64,000 nt of DNA from Spirochaetales bacterium UBA6872 (GTDB lineage Bacteria; Spirochaetota; Spirochaetia; Sphaerochaetales; Sphaerochaetaceae): NCBI GenBank assembly GCA_002452215.1, contig DKCO01000052.1, positions 11,976 to 75,975 of the forward strand, given 5' to 3'. Shown in pieces: positions 9,090-18,656 of the stretch; position 1 is the stretch's first letter; each line of letters starts with the position of its first letter. A program made the position numbers and the translations under genes. Below the pieces are notes generated by a model. It saw only the letters and a list, made by a program, of their open reading frames with translations, was not told the DNA's origin and did no database searches.

Positions 9090-9949
9090 CAGCCTTTAAT
9101 TCCATCCATTGCAATGCCGTTTACAAGATATTTCTGGAAGACTATGAAGAAGACGATGATAGGAATCAAAGATATCCAGCTCATCGCAAACAGTCCACCA
9201 TAGTTACTGAATGACGTTGGGTCAAGGTATGCATTGAGCGCCAATGAGACAGTGAATTTTGATACAGAATTCATGAAGATCAATGGCTGGAAGAAGTCTT
9301 GCCATATCCAGTAGAATGCGAAGATTCCAGCTGTTACGATTGCGGGTTTTACAACTGGGATTATAACCAAGAAGAGAGTTCTGATCTTTCCACATCCATC
9401 AATCTCAGATGCCTCATCAAGCTCCATTGGGATTCCTCTCATGAATTGTAATATCAAGAAGATGAAGAATGCAGATCCAAAGCACCAAGGCAAAACAAGA
9501 GCTGTCATAGTGTCGATAAGACCTATTTTCTTTAATATGATATATTGTGGCACTACCATGACTTGTGGCGGAATCATAAGCGTTATAATCACGCATGTGA
9601 ACCAGAATTTGCCACCCTTGATATTTGTTCTAGAAAAAGTATATGCGGCAAGAACTGATGAAAAGACGCATGTTATTGTTCCTACGACAGTGACAATTAT
9701 AGTATTCATCAAGAATCGGCCGAATGTAACGCCTCCGATTCCAGTCCATCCTGATTTATAGTTCTCGATAATATCGAAATCCTTTGGGATTAAAGAGAAC
9801 GAATTCACAAACATTGTGTCATTGCTCTTTAGCGAACTAGCAATAAGCCAGAGAAGGGGATATATCATCAAAAAACCTAGAGCGATGGAGAATATATGGA
9901 AAATCACGCTGTTTCTCTGTTTTATGAATTTCTTTCCATGAATGTTCAT
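9089..9949 (-). CDS. CUT1 sugar ABC transporter permease (MalG/UgpE type)
   Basis: This 286-aa inner-membrane permease has six predicted helices and the ATPase-contact EAA loop (MELDEASEIDGCGKIRT, about residues 182-198). It pairs with the permease encoded immediately upstream, with no gap between the genes. Its ribosome site GGGAGG lies inside the end of that gene. It presumably imports oligosaccharides for the GH115 enzyme. No ATPase gene is in the operon, so a shared MsmK/MalK-type ATPase must be encoded elsewhere. Confidence 0.88.
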   Translation of the reverse strand: MNIHGKKFIKQRNSVIFHIFSIALGFLMIYPLLWLIASSLKSNDTMFVNSFSLIPKDFDIIENYKSGWTGIGGVTFGRFLMNTIIVTVVGTITCVFSSVLAAYTFSRTNIKGGKFWFTCVIITLMIPPQVMVVPQYIILKKIGLIDTMTALVLPWCFGSAFFIFLILQFMRGIPMELDEASEIDGCGKIRTLFLVIIPVVKPAIVTAGIFAFYWIWQDFFQPLIFMNSVSKFTVSLALNAYLDPTSFSNYGGLFAMSWISLIPIIVFFIVFQKYLVNGIAMDGIKG

Positions 9950-10834
9950 TTAATTCCTCCCATCCTCGTAGTAGACCCACTTGTTTTGAGTCTTGAAAAT
10001 CAAAATAGTAAAGAGTCCTATGATTGCAACAAGTATCCAAGCAAGTGCACATGAGTATCCCATATCAAAATATGTGAAAGCTCTTCTATACAGATAAAGC
10101 ACATAGCTTAATGTTGAGTTCATTGGGCCTCCATCTGTTATTACATAGCTTTCAGTGAAGACTCTAAAGCCATTTATTATTTGCAAAATCAAGTTGAAGA
10201 AGATTGTTGGAGTAAGCATTGGCAATGTTACTTTTGTGAACATCTTCCACTTTCTTGCTCCATCCATTGATGCAGACTCGTACAGGCTTTGCGGAATTTG
10301 CTTCAAAGCGGCTAGGAAGATAAGCATTGAGGAGCCGAATTGCCATACTCCCATCAATATGATAACAGAAAGCGCTGTCGACGGGTTTCCCAAGAGCGAT
10401 ATCTTTTGGTTTATCCCCATTGCTGCAAGTAATGACATCACGACACCTTTATTGCCGAAAATCTGCTTCCATACAACAGATACAGCAATGCTTCCGCCTA
10501 TTATTGAAGGAATGTAATATGCTGTCCTGTAAAGGCCCAGTCCCCTGTGTTTTGAGTTCAAAAGGCATGCAACGAAGAGCGCAAATGCCAATCTGCAAGG
10601 AACGAGGATCAAAACGTATGTGAATGTCACTTTCAAAGCTTGCCAGAACATCGAGTCTGAGAAGAACATCCTCTTATAGTTGTCGAAACCTATAAACGAT
10701 GGAGTGTTCAGCAAGTTGTAGTTTGTAAAAGAGTAGAAAATCGACATGAACATAGGGATAAGATACATGCCGAAGAAACCTATCAGCCAAGGAAGCAAAA
10801 GTACATAGCCGACAGAATTGCTGCGTTTTTTCAT
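9950..10834 (-). CDS. CUT1 sugar ABC transporter permease (MalF/UgpA type)
   Basis: This 294-aa inner-membrane permease has a positively charged N-terminus, six helices and the EAA-type loop (SLYESASMDGARKWKMF). It is the partner of the MalG-type permease. It is separated from the binding-protein gene by about 60 bp that hold a strong hairpin, so its mRNA level may be lower than that of the binding protein. Confidence 0.88.
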   Translation of the reverse strand: MKKRSNSVGYVLLLPWLIGFFGMYLIPMFMSIFYSFTNYNLLNTPSFIGFDNYKRMFFSDSMFWQALKVTFTYVLILVPCRLAFALFVACLLNSKHRGLGLYRTAYYIPSIIGGSIAVSVVWKQIFGNKGVVMSLLAAMGINQKISLLGNPSTALSVIILMGVWQFGSSMLIFLAALKQIPQSLYESASMDGARKWKMFTKVTLPMLTPTIFFNLILQIINGFRVFTESYVITDGGPMNSTLSYVLYLYRRAFTYFDMGYSCALAWILVAIIGLFTILIFKTQNKWVYYEDGRN

Positions 10835-10859
10835 TTGTAATTCCTCTTTTGTTGGATGA

Positions 10860-10883
10860 GAGTGCCAGGTTGGACTGGCACTC
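10860..10883. promoter_or_regulatory. Intercistronic hairpin after the sugar-binding protein gene
   Basis: GAGTGCCAG-GTTGGA-CTGGCACTC is a perfect 9-bp inverted repeat between the binding-protein gene and the permease genes. On the transcribed (minus) strand no T-run follows, so it is less likely a full terminator than a 3'-end-protecting element, like the malE-malF intergenic hairpin in enterics. Confidence 0.6.
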
Positions 10884-10897
10884 GGTTTATTGGTGTT

Positions 10898-12202
10898 TTA
10901 GTTGTTTCTGCTAAGTATCTCGTTAGCTTTTGTCCTGAATGTTGCCGCTGCTTTTTCTGGTGTGCTCATTCCATAGAGAACACTGTATACAGCTTCATCG
11001 TATGCTGTGTTGACTTCTGCGACGCCTTGTGGATCAGGAGGTAGTGATGGGCCGGCAATCTTTGCAGCAACGTCAGTATACTCAAACATTTCGACTTCTT
11101 TATCGCTGAGCTTTCCAGATGCGCTCATATATTCTCTGACAGGTGCAGGAGAAGGTGTTCCACGCTCTGCCATCATTATATCGTTTGCTTCTTCAGAGTT
11201 GAGGACCCAACTGATGAATGCAGCTGCTTCTTCTGGGTGCTTTGAGTTTGCTGAGATAGAGAAGAACATTCCTGGCTTCATCCATAGTCCAGCCTCACCA
11301 CCTTCGAGAGTTGGAGGTGTCAAAAGCTTGATTGCACTATTCTTTGATGCGACTTTCTTTGGGAAGTTGTTCCATTCCTGGATAAATGCAGCACCATCTG
11401 TGACTATAGGGCTTGAGTCTGTTCCAGCAACTTCGATTGCTTGGTACTCGTCTGGAGTAGGAATTGCTCCATAGTCCATCAAATCCTTCCACATAGTGAT
11501 CCAGTCAACAAAGATCTGATCATCTGAGTAACCAAGTGATTTCTTGTCTTCTGAGAAGAGCGACTGTCCATGCTGGCGCACAAAATAGTTGAAGAAGTTT
11601 GTGTCTCCGCCAGGGATAAGACCAAAGCCATACTTTCCTGTCTTGTCCTTTACAGCTTTGCATATTGCGATAAAGTCATCCCATGTCCAATCTTGGGTTG
11701 GTACATCTATTCCAGCTTCTTTCAAGACATTCTCATTGTATGGAATTGCGATGATGGACGTTGATGCAACGACACCTTGGAGCTTTCCATTGATTTCAGC
11801 TGATGAGAGGAGTGTATCCTCTATTCCGCTTACATCAAGTATGCCACTATTTACATATGTGTTGAGGTCTGCAAGCGAGTTGTTGTTTGCATATGTTGCG
11901 ATGTACAGATAGTCCATCTGGACGATGTCTGGCATGCTTCCGGATGCAGCTTGTGTCGAAAGTTTTCCAAAGTATCCATCCCAGTTGCTAGGAGTTCCCT
12001 CGAACTTAATCTCTGGGTGGAGCTCAGAGTATTTGTCAAAGAGCTTCTGTGTAATCTCATGTCTTCCCTGACCACCCCACCATGTAGCCTTGAGTGTTAT
12101 TGTTCCATCGTCTTTTGCTGTGGTAGTTTCTGTTGAGCCATTAGCAAAGAGTGGAATTGCTACGAAAAGAATTGCAAGCAATAGTGCTGTAAGTTTTTTC
12201 AT
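10898..12202 (-). CDS. CUT1 sugar ABC transporter substrate-binding protein
   Basis: This 434-aa periplasmic solute-binding protein (SBP_bac_1 fold) starts MKKLTALLLAILFV with a signal peptide ending PLFA, then NGSTETT. There is no lipobox Cys. An upstream in-frame ATG at 12214 is rejected because the ribosome site GGAGGA falls inside that extension and lies 4-5 nt before the ATG at 12202. It heads the operon with two permeases and GH115. The neighbouring two-component system probably controls it. The ligand is probably a xylan- or pectin-derived oligosaccharide, by context only. Confidence 0.87.
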   Translation of the reverse strand: MKKLTALLLAILFVAIPLFANGSTETTTAKDDGTITLKATWWGGQGRHEITQKLFDKYSELHPEIKFEGTPSNWDGYFGKLSTQAASGSMPDIVQMDYLYIATYANNNSLADLNTYVNSGILDVSGIEDTLLSSAEINGKLQGVVASTSIIAIPYNENVLKEAGIDVPTQDWTWDDFIAICKAVKDKTGKYGFGLIPGGDTNFFNYFVRQHGQSLFSEDKKSLGYSDDQIFVDWITMWKDLMDYGAIPTPDEYQAIEVAGTDSSPIVTDGAAFIQEWNNFPKKVASKNSAIKLLTPPTLEGGEAGLWMKPGMFFSISANSKHPEEAAAFISWVLNSEEANDIMMAERGTPSPAPVREYMSASGKLSDKEVEMFEYTDVAAKIAGPSLPPDPQGVAEVNTAYDEAVYSVLYGMSTPEKAAATFRTKANEILSRNN

Positions 12203-12221
12203 ATTGTCCTCCATTTATTTT

Positions 12222-12235
12222 GATGATTTATCATC
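12222..12235. promoter_or_regulatory. Palindromic site upstream of the sugar-binding protein gene
   Basis: GATGAT-TT-ATCATC is a perfect inverted repeat about 20 bp before the start codon. A second, longer imperfect repeat (CGGTTTTTTC at 12239-12248 with GAAAAAAACCG at 12260-12270) lies next to it. They are plausible operators for the AraC-type response regulator encoded upstream, but no binding is shown. Confidence 0.35.
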
Positions 12236-12290
12236 CAACGGTTTTTTCTATCACGATATGAAAAAAACCGACTAGGCGAGTGTGAAAAAC

Positions 12291-13751
12291 CTATTTTTTG
12301 CAATTTCTCCTAGCAGCAATAGTCTCTCCTGTAATTTCTTTGAAAAGATGAGAGAAATATCGGCCATCTTCAGGATATCCTGCTTTTTTTGCAAGTTTTG
12401 TCATCGGTATATCGTTATCTATGGAGAGTATTGCCTCTGAAAGTCCTATGCGCTCTTCGTTTACGAATTCGGTGAATTTCTTTCCAGTCAATTTAATGAA
12501 AAAACGGCTGAAGTAGTCTTCATTCATGTATGCTATGTTGTTTGAAATCCATTTAACGCTTAGGCATGGATTGTCCAGATTGATAAAAAGACCATAGAAA
12601 AGCTTGCTTTCGCGTGACTCTTTTGTCTCTAAAAGGCTGTCACTAAGGGTCTTGAATACATTTTCCCTTGAGAATGTCTTTGCTGTGCTATCATAGTTGA
12701 GGATTGAAAGAAGGTTCTTGAAGATTATATTTTGTTTGACATTATCGTCTGTCGCAATCTCGGTAAGGATAGAGAATCGTATTGCATATCTGAATATCTC
12801 AATATCGCTTCTTGCTACAGTAAGAGATTTCTTGTCTATTATATTCTCCACGAAAGCTGGCATCACATCTCTATCATAAGAGCTTAATAGCTTTCCTCTT
12901 GCCTCTGGTCTCTGTATCAATATAAGCTCATCGTTTCTTGTTTTTGCTTCTTTGATATTGTCGATCAGCGCTGAGCTTATGGAGAATGCAATATCGCCAT
13001 ATTTGTTTTGGTAAGAGAATTCACGTAAGCTCCTGGCCATTCTTTGCAAGCTTGAGTATGATGGCGATTTGAATAGCATATAGATATTCTTGTCTGCTAT
13101 GGCTGTTACCAATGGGGTTTCTTTATCTGATAACATATCCAAGGCCTTTTTCTCTATTGATGAGATATCGCTATCTTCAATGAAGCCAAATGTCTTTATA
13201 GTTAGAAGTGCTACTTCATCCTTGATGTCAAGGTTCTTTTTGTAGAACTCAAGCTCCGGCTTGGCTGACAGGCCAGAAATCAGCTTGATTAAAAATAGCC
13301 GCATTGCATCTGGCATAAGCTTCTCAATTGTATTCTCGCGTTCTTTTCTTTCTCTTGTTTCTGCTTTTATTCTTTCACTGTCTTCAATTGCTTTTTTCGT
13401 TACATTTATGACCTTTTCTATATCGACAGGCTTCAAGATGTAGTGCCTTATGCCAAGCTCCATTGCTTGCGAAGTATATTCGTATTCGCCAAATCCCGAT
13501 AGAATCACGAAAACTATATTTGGATAAAGCTCTTTCGTTTTTTTTATTAGCTCCAGTCCATCCATCTTCGGCATTTTTATATCTGTTATCACGATATCGG
13601 GCTTCTCTGATTCTATTAAGCGGAAAGCATCATAGCCATTTGCTGCGCTTGCAATAAGATGCGCATCAACGTCTTGCCATGGCACAAGAGTTTCCATTGC
13701 TGTTCGCTCAATCAATTCATCATCCGCTATCAATATCCTGCTTCTAGTCAT
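12291..13751 (-). CDS. YesN-type response regulator with AraC HTH output
   Basis: This 486-aa regulator has an N-terminal receiver domain (acidic residues DDE at 10-12, phosphoacceptor Asp57 in PDIVITDIKM, Lys in YILKPVD), a long middle region, and two C-terminal AraC-type helix-turn-helices (NEDYFSRFFIKLTGKKF and GYPEDGRYFSHLFKEITG). It probably activates the adjacent sugar uptake and GH115 operon on the same strand. Its ATG overlaps the TAA of the sensor kinase gene (TAATG), so the pair is translationally coupled. Confidence 0.88.
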   Translation of the reverse strand: MTRSRILIADDELIERTAMETLVPWQDVDAHLIASAANGYDAFRLIESEKPDIVITDIKMPKMDGLELIKKTKELYPNIVFVILSGFGEYEYTSQAMELGIRHYILKPVDIEKVINVTKKAIEDSERIKAETRERKERENTIEKLMPDAMRLFLIKLISGLSAKPELEFYKKNLDIKDEVALLTIKTFGFIEDSDISSIEKKALDMLSDKETPLVTAIADKNIYMLFKSPSYSSLQRMARSLREFSYQNKYGDIAFSISSALIDNIKEAKTRNDELILIQRPEARGKLLSSYDRDVMPAFVENIIDKKSLTVARSDIEIFRYAIRFSILTEIATDDNVKQNIIFKNLLSILNYDSTAKTFSRENVFKTLSDSLLETKESRESKLFYGLFINLDNPCLSVKWISNNIAYMNEDYFSRFFIKLTGKKFTEFVNEERIGLSEAILSIDNDIPMTKLAKKAGYPEDGRYFSHLFKEITGETIAARRNCKK

Positions 13752-15499
13752 TATTCTCCCCTTATTGGCAATGTTGCAACAATTGTAGTTCCATTGCCTT
13801 CAGAGCTGTCTATTTTCATCGAGTAATCGTTATCTGGATACAAGAGCTCAAGACGTGAATATATGTTTTTGATTCCTATTCCGTTTCTTCCACCAGAGTA
13901 GGAGAGGCTTCTGACTTCATCAAGTCTTTTCTTGCTCATTCCAGGTCCATTGTCAGAGACTGTTATCTCAAGTTTTTCTCCAATCCTTTCTATATCAACT
14001 TTTATTGTACATAGTTTGTCTGATTCATCGACAGCGTGGTAGATTGCATTCTCAACCAATGGTTGCAAGATCATTTGAGGCATCAGCAGGCTTTCTATGC
14101 CATCATCATATGTCAGCATGAATATTGCTCTGTCACTATATCTTATTCTTTGTATGCAAATGTAGTCTTCAAGAAGCCTTATCTCGTCGCTTACATAAAC
14201 GAGCCTGTCTGGCCTGAAGCTTTCATGCAAAATCTCTCCGAGCGCATTGATCATTGCTCTTGCTTCTTTGGGCCTTTCAAGCTGAACCATCCATCCAATT
14301 GAATTAAGTGTATTGTAAAGGAAGTGTGGGTTGATTTGAGCCTTTAATGCTCTGTATTTAGCATCATTTACCAATATCTGCTTCTCGTAGTTGTCATGTA
14401 TTAATGCCTTGATGTGCTTAAGCATTATTGTATAGTCTTTTCCGAGCTGTCCAATCTCATCGTCTGAAAATGTATCTCCGATGCTATCAAGTGCACTGTC
14501 AAAGTTTCCATTTTCCACAAGAGCCATAGATGATGATAGATTCTTCAATGGTTTTGTGATTATCTTAGATATCTTTCTGACGATGAAGAAAGCTATGATG
14601 TAGAGCATTATGAAACCGATTATCAATGAGAAGCGCGTAATCTGGCTCATCAAGAAAAGCTCATCATAAGGCATTGCATTTATATATCTCCAACCTGTTT
14701 TTCCGGACTTTCCAAGGCATATAAAATAGCGTGATCCATCAATACGCTCTATTCTATAGCCTCCATCCTTGATGGCATTTGATTCCTTTGAAATCTTTTC
14801 GCCAAGATTTGATGAGCTATAAACTTTCGCTCCATCATTCATTATTACCAATGAATTGTTGCTATTTTCCAATGTGCTGAGTTTTGGTTCGATTGTTGCT
14901 TTGATATCTGTTATCAATATCATAGTTCCAAGATATGTCAAATCAGCATTTATGTAGTAGCGTATCATCCTCGCTGATATTAAATACGGAAAATCCTCAT
15001 CTGGTGCAATAAATACGAATTGACCTTGGCCTTTTGTTGCTAGATCAAGTATTTGTGTTTTTTTCTCCTCTGGAATTTCAATGCTAATATCTCCATTTGC
15101 GTATTCATTGTTTTTGGGATCAATGTAAATGAAACCAGCAATTTTCTCGTTTCCTAGTAGTTCTTGTATGAATCGAAGTATTATTTGCCTCATTTGCCAA
15201 TTGTAAGTTGAGACATTATCATCCATTACAGTCTCGTATAGTAATCTTTGTGTGTCATAATTCAGGACTGTATTGTATGAAATATCATCTATGGAAGATA
15301 TCTCATCATCTATTGTTTGAATGAAGTATTCGAGCTCTTTTTCTGTATTCTTGTATAGCTTTTTATCATATTCATTTAGTGATATCTGAGTTGCAACAAG
15401 GCAAATTGCAAGCATCAAAAAAAGAAGCAAAGCAAAGGAAAGCATCAATTTGCTATCGATAGACATGTTTGCTATTTTTCTCTTTGCTCTATGGACCAT
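13751..15499 (-). CDS. YesM-type sensor histidine kinase
   Basis: This 582-aa membrane kinase has one N-terminal helix (about 20-40), a large extracytoplasmic sensor domain to about residue 275, a second helix, a HAMP segment, and the His_kinase family core QINPHFLYNTLNSIGW (phospho-His near residue 388). The ATPase part shows PLVENAIYHAV (N box) and DNGPGM (G1 box). The cognate regulator gene follows with a one-base overlap. No ribosome site is visible; a -10 box lies 7 nt before the ATG, so the transcript may be leaderless. It probably senses an oligosaccharide, directly or through the binding protein. Confidence 0.9.
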   Translation of the reverse strand: MVHRAKRKIANMSIDSKLMLSFALLLFLMLAICLVATQISLNEYDKKLYKNTEKELEYFIQTIDDEISSIDDISYNTVLNYDTQRLLYETVMDDNVSTYNWQMRQIILRFIQELLGNEKIAGFIYIDPKNNEYANGDISIEIPEEKKTQILDLATKGQGQFVFIAPDEDFPYLISARMIRYYINADLTYLGTMILITDIKATIEPKLSTLENSNNSLVIMNDGAKVYSSSNLGEKISKESNAIKDGGYRIERIDGSRYFICLGKSGKTGWRYINAMPYDELFLMSQITRFSLIIGFIMLYIIAFFIVRKISKIITKPLKNLSSSMALVENGNFDSALDSIGDTFSDDEIGQLGKDYTIMLKHIKALIHDNYEKQILVNDAKYRALKAQINPHFLYNTLNSIGWMVQLERPKEARAMINALGEILHESFRPDRLVYVSDEIRLLEDYICIQRIRYSDRAIFMLTYDDGIESLLMPQMILQPLVENAIYHAVDESDKLCTIKVDIERIGEKLEITVSDNGPGMSKKRLDEVRSLSYSGGRNGIGIKNIYSRLELLYPDNDYSMKIDSSEGNGTTIVATLPIRGE

Positions 15500-15506
15500 A
15501 ATCTAG

Positions 15507-15535
15507 ATTATAATGTCGGATTTTCCTAATCGCAA
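15507..15535 (-). promoter_or_regulatory. Promoter for a probably leaderless sensor-kinase mRNA
   Basis: Minus-strand -35 TTGCGA (15530-15535) and -10 TATAAT (15507-15512) have a 17-bp spacer. The -10 ends 7 nt before the ATG at 15499, so transcription should start at or next to the start codon, and no Shine-Dalgarno is present. Confidence 0.7.
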
Positions 15536-15588
15536 TTAATCAAAACAAGCATTTTTACAAGCTGTGGGCATATAGATAGCAAGGAGGC

Positions 15589-15925
15589 ATGCAAAAAGAG
15601 AACGACACTATCCTCGATGGGAGGATCAATGACACGATAAGGAAGCTGATGATAGCTTCAAGATTGACAATGCTGTAGAAAAATAATCGTAAATGGGAAC
15701 AATATCTGAGACGATAGGCCTCTTATGGATAGGAAATCGGCATTGAGGGGCTTCATCATGGGCATGGAGAAATCTGATTCCCGTATTGTTAGCGAGAGCG
15801 CGAGGCGTGTACTTTCCGAGTACAGGGAAGGTCAAGACGAAAGTCGAGAACTTGTGAGCGTTATGCTAGAAAATGGTATGTCTTTTGACTTGGTTTATAA
15901 AATCTCTGGACTTGCAAAGGGATAG
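15589..15925 (+). pseudogene. Remnant resembling the C-terminus of an Rpn/PD-(D/E)XK transposase-type protein
   Basis: Two short plus-strand frames remain in this gap of about 490 bp. One (15589-15678) reads MQKENDTILDGRINDTIRKL. The other (15725-15925, 66 aa) contains SARRVLSEYREG and VMLENGMSFDLVYKISGL. The final block resembles the LLxxGMxxxxIxKxTGLS tail of Rpn-family (recombination-promoting nuclease/putative transposase) proteins. A related, more decayed copy lies at 52069-52205. The family assignment rests on this tail only; the 66-aa frame could be a genuine small gene. Confidence 0.35.
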
Positions 15926-15954
15926 ATTATGGCAATCGGGAGATGAAATATGAT

Positions 15955-15985
15955 GAAAAAAGAGTGCTCTTGAGAACACTCTTTC
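15955..15985 (-). terminator. Terminator of the amino-acid ABC operon
   Basis: On the minus strand AAAGAGTG pairs with CACTCTTT around a short internal stem and is followed by a run of T. It sits directly after the stop of the ATPase gene at 15991. Confidence 0.8.
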
Positions 15986-15990
15986 GCCTT

Positions 15991-16731
15991 TTACTTTGAT
16001 GAATTAAACCTTGAGAGGAAATCCTTTGTTCTTTGGCTTGATGGATTGTTGAATATTTTTTCAGGGCTGTCGTCTTCTTCGATTTTCCCATCGCTCATGA
16101 ATATGACTCTGTTAGAGACATCTTTGGCAAATGCCATCTCATGTGTAACTACAAGCATTGTCATTCCAGAAGATGCAAGCTTCTTCATTACATCAAGGAC
16201 TTCTCCAACCATCTCTGGATCCAATGCGGATGTTGGTTCATCAAATAGTAGAACCTCCGGATCCATTGCAAGTGCTCTTGCAATAGCAACTCTTTGCTTT
16301 TGTCCGCCTGAGAGTTGTCGAGGTTTTGCATTTATGTATTGCTCCATACCGACTTTCTCCAAGTAGGAGAGTGCAATCTCTCGAGCTTCCTTTTTGCTTC
16401 TTTTTAATACTTCTGTCTGCCCAATCATGCAGTTTTTCAACACATCGAGATTCGCAAAAAGATTGAATGATTGAAATACCATCCCAACCTTAGTTCTGTA
16501 TTGATCTTCATTGATCTCTCCTTTTAGGATGTCTTTTCCATGGTAAAGGATCTTTCCATCTGTTGCATCCTCAAGCATGTTTATGCATCTTAAAAGTGTT
16601 GATTTTCCGGATCCTGATGAGCCGATAATCGAGATGACATCTCCTTTGTTTACAACAAAGTCTATATCTTTCAAAACTTCATTTGTGCCAAATGTCTTTA
16701 CAAGATGTTCTATCTTTAGAATCTCTTCCAT
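15991..16731 (-). CDS. Polar amino-acid ABC transporter ATPase (GlnQ/HisP type)
   Basis: This 246-aa ATPase has Walker A GSSGSGKST (about 36-44), signature LSGGQKQRVAIARAL, Walker B EVLLFDEPTSALDPE and the H-loop VTHEMAFA. Its length and motifs fit the PAAT family (GlnQ, HisP). It is the last gene of a binding protein-permease-ATPase operon; the ATG is immediately after or overlaps the end of the permease gene. Exact substrate unknown. Confidence 0.92.
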   Translation of the reverse strand: MEEILKIEHLVKTFGTNEVLKDIDFVVNKGDVISIIGSSGSGKSTLLRCINMLEDATDGKILYHGKDILKGEINEDQYRTKVGMVFQSFNLFANLDVLKNCMIGQTEVLKRSKKEAREIALSYLEKVGMEQYINAKPRQLSGGQKQRVAIARALAMDPEVLLFDEPTSALDPEMVGEVLDVMKKLASSGMTMLVVTHEMAFAKDVSNRVIFMSDGKIEEDDSPEKIFNNPSSQRTKDFLSRFNSSK

Positions 16732-17531
16732 TAATGCATACCTCCTGTCGAAGCATCATAGCGTGTCATTCCACTTGTAAAAGCAAGTGTATCTGTAGTT
16801 GCTAGGTTGAAATCTGAAGGTCCTTCCATCTTAGACTCGATGAGCCTTAGGATGCGAGAGCATGCAAAAGTCAAAATGAAGTAGATTATCATTGTTATTG
16901 TTGCCGCTTCAAAATACGTGTAAAGCGCACCCGAGATGCTTCTGAAAGTAAAGAATAGTTCTACTGTTCCGATTATTGAAAGTACACAAGTATCCTTTAT
17001 GTTGATTATGAGGTTATTGCCTATTTGAGGCATGATATTCCTCAACGCCTGTGGAAGGATTATATGCACCATTGTTTGCACTTGTGTCATTCCAATAGCC
17101 CTGGCTCCTTCTCTTTGGCCGGGATCGACAGATAAGATTCCCCCTCTTACTGTCTCTGCCATATAAGCACCAGTGTTGATAGATACGATTATAAATGCTG
17201 CACTCCACATTCCAAGGTTGATTCCAAATAGTTGGGACATGCCATAGAATATGAATGCGGCTTGAAGCATCATCGGTGTTCCTCGGAAAATCTCGACATA
17301 GGCGGCAAGAATAAACTTCACAACATGCAAAAATCCTCTTTTGAGGATATTGGAATTCTTCTTTGGCTCGATTGTCTGTACAAGTCCCACAGCAAATCCA
17401 ATGACGCATCCAAGAAGCGTACAAACAACAGCAATTACCATCGTAGTAGCAGCTCCTTTTGCCAAGGAGCTACCATAACGTTCAAGAATGTACAGCATTC
17501 TCTGGAAGAAATTCATTTCCGAAATCGACAT
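16731..17531 (-). CDS. Polar amino-acid ABC transporter permease
   Basis: This inner-membrane permease of about 266 aa (HisM/GlnP family) has the EAA-like loop DPGQREGARAIGMTQVQTM, the early GAATTMVIAVVC helix and the IEIFRGTPMMLQ-type motif (seen as VEIFRGTPMML). The start is placed at ATG 17531 (MSISEMNFF) because AAGGA ends 6 nt upstream; an in-frame TTG two codons earlier is less likely. It lies 9 bp after the binding-protein gene. Confidence 0.9.
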   Translation of the reverse strand: MSISEMNFFQRMLYILERYGSSLAKGAATTMVIAVVCTLLGCVIGFAVGLVQTIEPKKNSNILKRGFLHVVKFILAAYVEIFRGTPMMLQAAFIFYGMSQLFGINLGMWSAAFIIVSINTGAYMAETVRGGILSVDPGQREGARAIGMTQVQTMVHIILPQALRNIMPQIGNNLIINIKDTCVLSIIGTVELFFTFRSISGALYTYFEAATITMIIYFILTFACSRILRLIESKMEGPSDFNLATTDTLAFTSGMTRYDASTGGMH

Positions 17532-17540
17532 ATGCAATCC

Positions 17541-18389
17541 TTAATTAGCAAGAGGTTGAACTGCAATTGCATCTTGCATCATCGAATTAAAATCATCGAC
17601 AGTAAGGTGCGAAAGAGCATCATTGATTGCATTCAAAAGCTCTGTGTTGCCTTTTCTGACTGAGATTCCGATGTTAATCTCCTCTTGGCTTACTTTATAG
17701 TCGTCATCTGAGCCACTGAAGTCAAGAAGCTTCAAGTTCGGATAAGCAACAAGGGCTGCTTGTCCTGTAGGCATATCTGTGCAAACTAGATCAACTCTAC
17801 CACTTGCAAGAGCAACAAGCATTGCTGGAGCACTATCTTGAGCAGGAAGAATCTTTGCATCTGGTATCTGAGGAAGACATACATCATACCAGACTGTATT
17901 CATCTGGCTTGTACAAGAGGCGCCAGCTAGATCCGACAATCCCTTTGCGTTTGCATATTTGCTATCTTTATCAACCAATGTGATTATTGATGCATAGTAA
18001 TAAGGGGTAGAGAAGTCAACCATTTGAAGCCTGTCAGATGTAATTGATTGTCCTGCAATCACGCAATCAACGACTCCTGATTGAACAGCAGGGACCAAAG
18101 AGTCCCAATCGAGTTTGACAATTTGCAAATCATATCCCATCGTTTCTGCAATGTATTTTGCCATCATAACATCGTAGCCATTGGCATAATCGTTGGAATC
18201 AGCAATAGGTACGGCTCCATTTGCATCTGTGGGCTGTGTCCAGTTGTATGGAGCATATCCGCATTCCATTGCGACTCTTAGCACTTTGTTTGTTGATGAT
18301 TCTGTTGTTGTATTCTCCTTGGAACCATTTGCGAAAACCAATGCAATTGAAACCAGTAGTGTGATAATTAAAGTTAAAGTCTTTTTCAT
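17541..18389 (-). CDS. Polar amino-acid ABC transporter substrate-binding protein
   Basis: This 282-aa periplasmic binding protein (SBP_bac_3 family) has a signal peptide ending LVFA followed by NGSKEN. The mature part begins VLRVAMECGYAPYNW, and the VDCVIAGQSITSDRLQMVDF segment is the family hallmark. No lipobox Cys. It is the first gene of the operon, with a clear ribosome site (GGAGGA) and a good promoter upstream. The ligand is an amino acid or a close relative, not resolvable here. Confidence 0.9.
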   Translation of the reverse strand: MKKTLTLIITLLVSIALVFANGSKENTTTESSTNKVLRVAMECGYAPYNWTQPTDANGAVPIADSNDYANGYDVMMAKYIAETMGYDLQIVKLDWDSLVPAVQSGVVDCVIAGQSITSDRLQMVDFSTPYYYASIITLVDKDSKYANAKGLSDLAGASCTSQMNTVWYDVCLPQIPDAKILPAQDSAPAMLVALASGRVDLVCTDMPTGQAALVAYPNLKLLDFSGSDDDYKVSQEEINIGISVRKGNTELLNAINDALSHLTVDDFNSMMQDAIAVQPLAN

Positions 18390-18421
18390 TTTAAGTCCTC
18401 CAAACTAAATATTATGGTTGA

Positions 18422-18450
18422 ACTATACTAAAATGTAATAATAACGTCAA
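18422..18450 (-). promoter_or_regulatory. Promoter of the amino-acid ABC operon
   Basis: Minus-strand -35 TTGACG (18445-18450), a 17-bp spacer and -10 TATAGT (18422-18427). A perfect inverted repeat ATGTTA-TTATAG-TAACAT (18472-18489) lies about 20 bp upstream of the -35 and could be a regulator site. Confidence 0.7.
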
Positions 18451-18627
18451 GAGTGTTATAAAAAAAACTTAATGTTATTATAGTAACATATTGTTTGTGC
18501 TGAATTATTCCCATACTCAGCTTTACCATGAGTTTATCATTTGGAACAGTTTCTGCTGTTATATTTGGCGATCTTCATCGCAAACAGGGACGCATGGGTA
18601 CAAATACTGTTTTTGCAGTTGGTTCTT

Positions 18628-18656
18628 TTAAAGTTGCAGTTTTTTCAATATATAAT
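18628..18656 (+). promoter_or_regulatory. Promoter of the small periplasmic protein gene
   Basis: TTAAAG (18628-18633), 17 bp, TATAAT (18651-18656), followed by the ribosome site GGAGGA at 18671. This supports the start at 18681 and argues against the longer in-frame extension beginning at 18528. Confidence 0.55.

Noticed and set aside
12239..12270. Terminator for the response regulator gene
   Set aside because: The stem is mostly A-T pairs and is not followed by a T-run on the minus strand; recorded only as a possible operator element.
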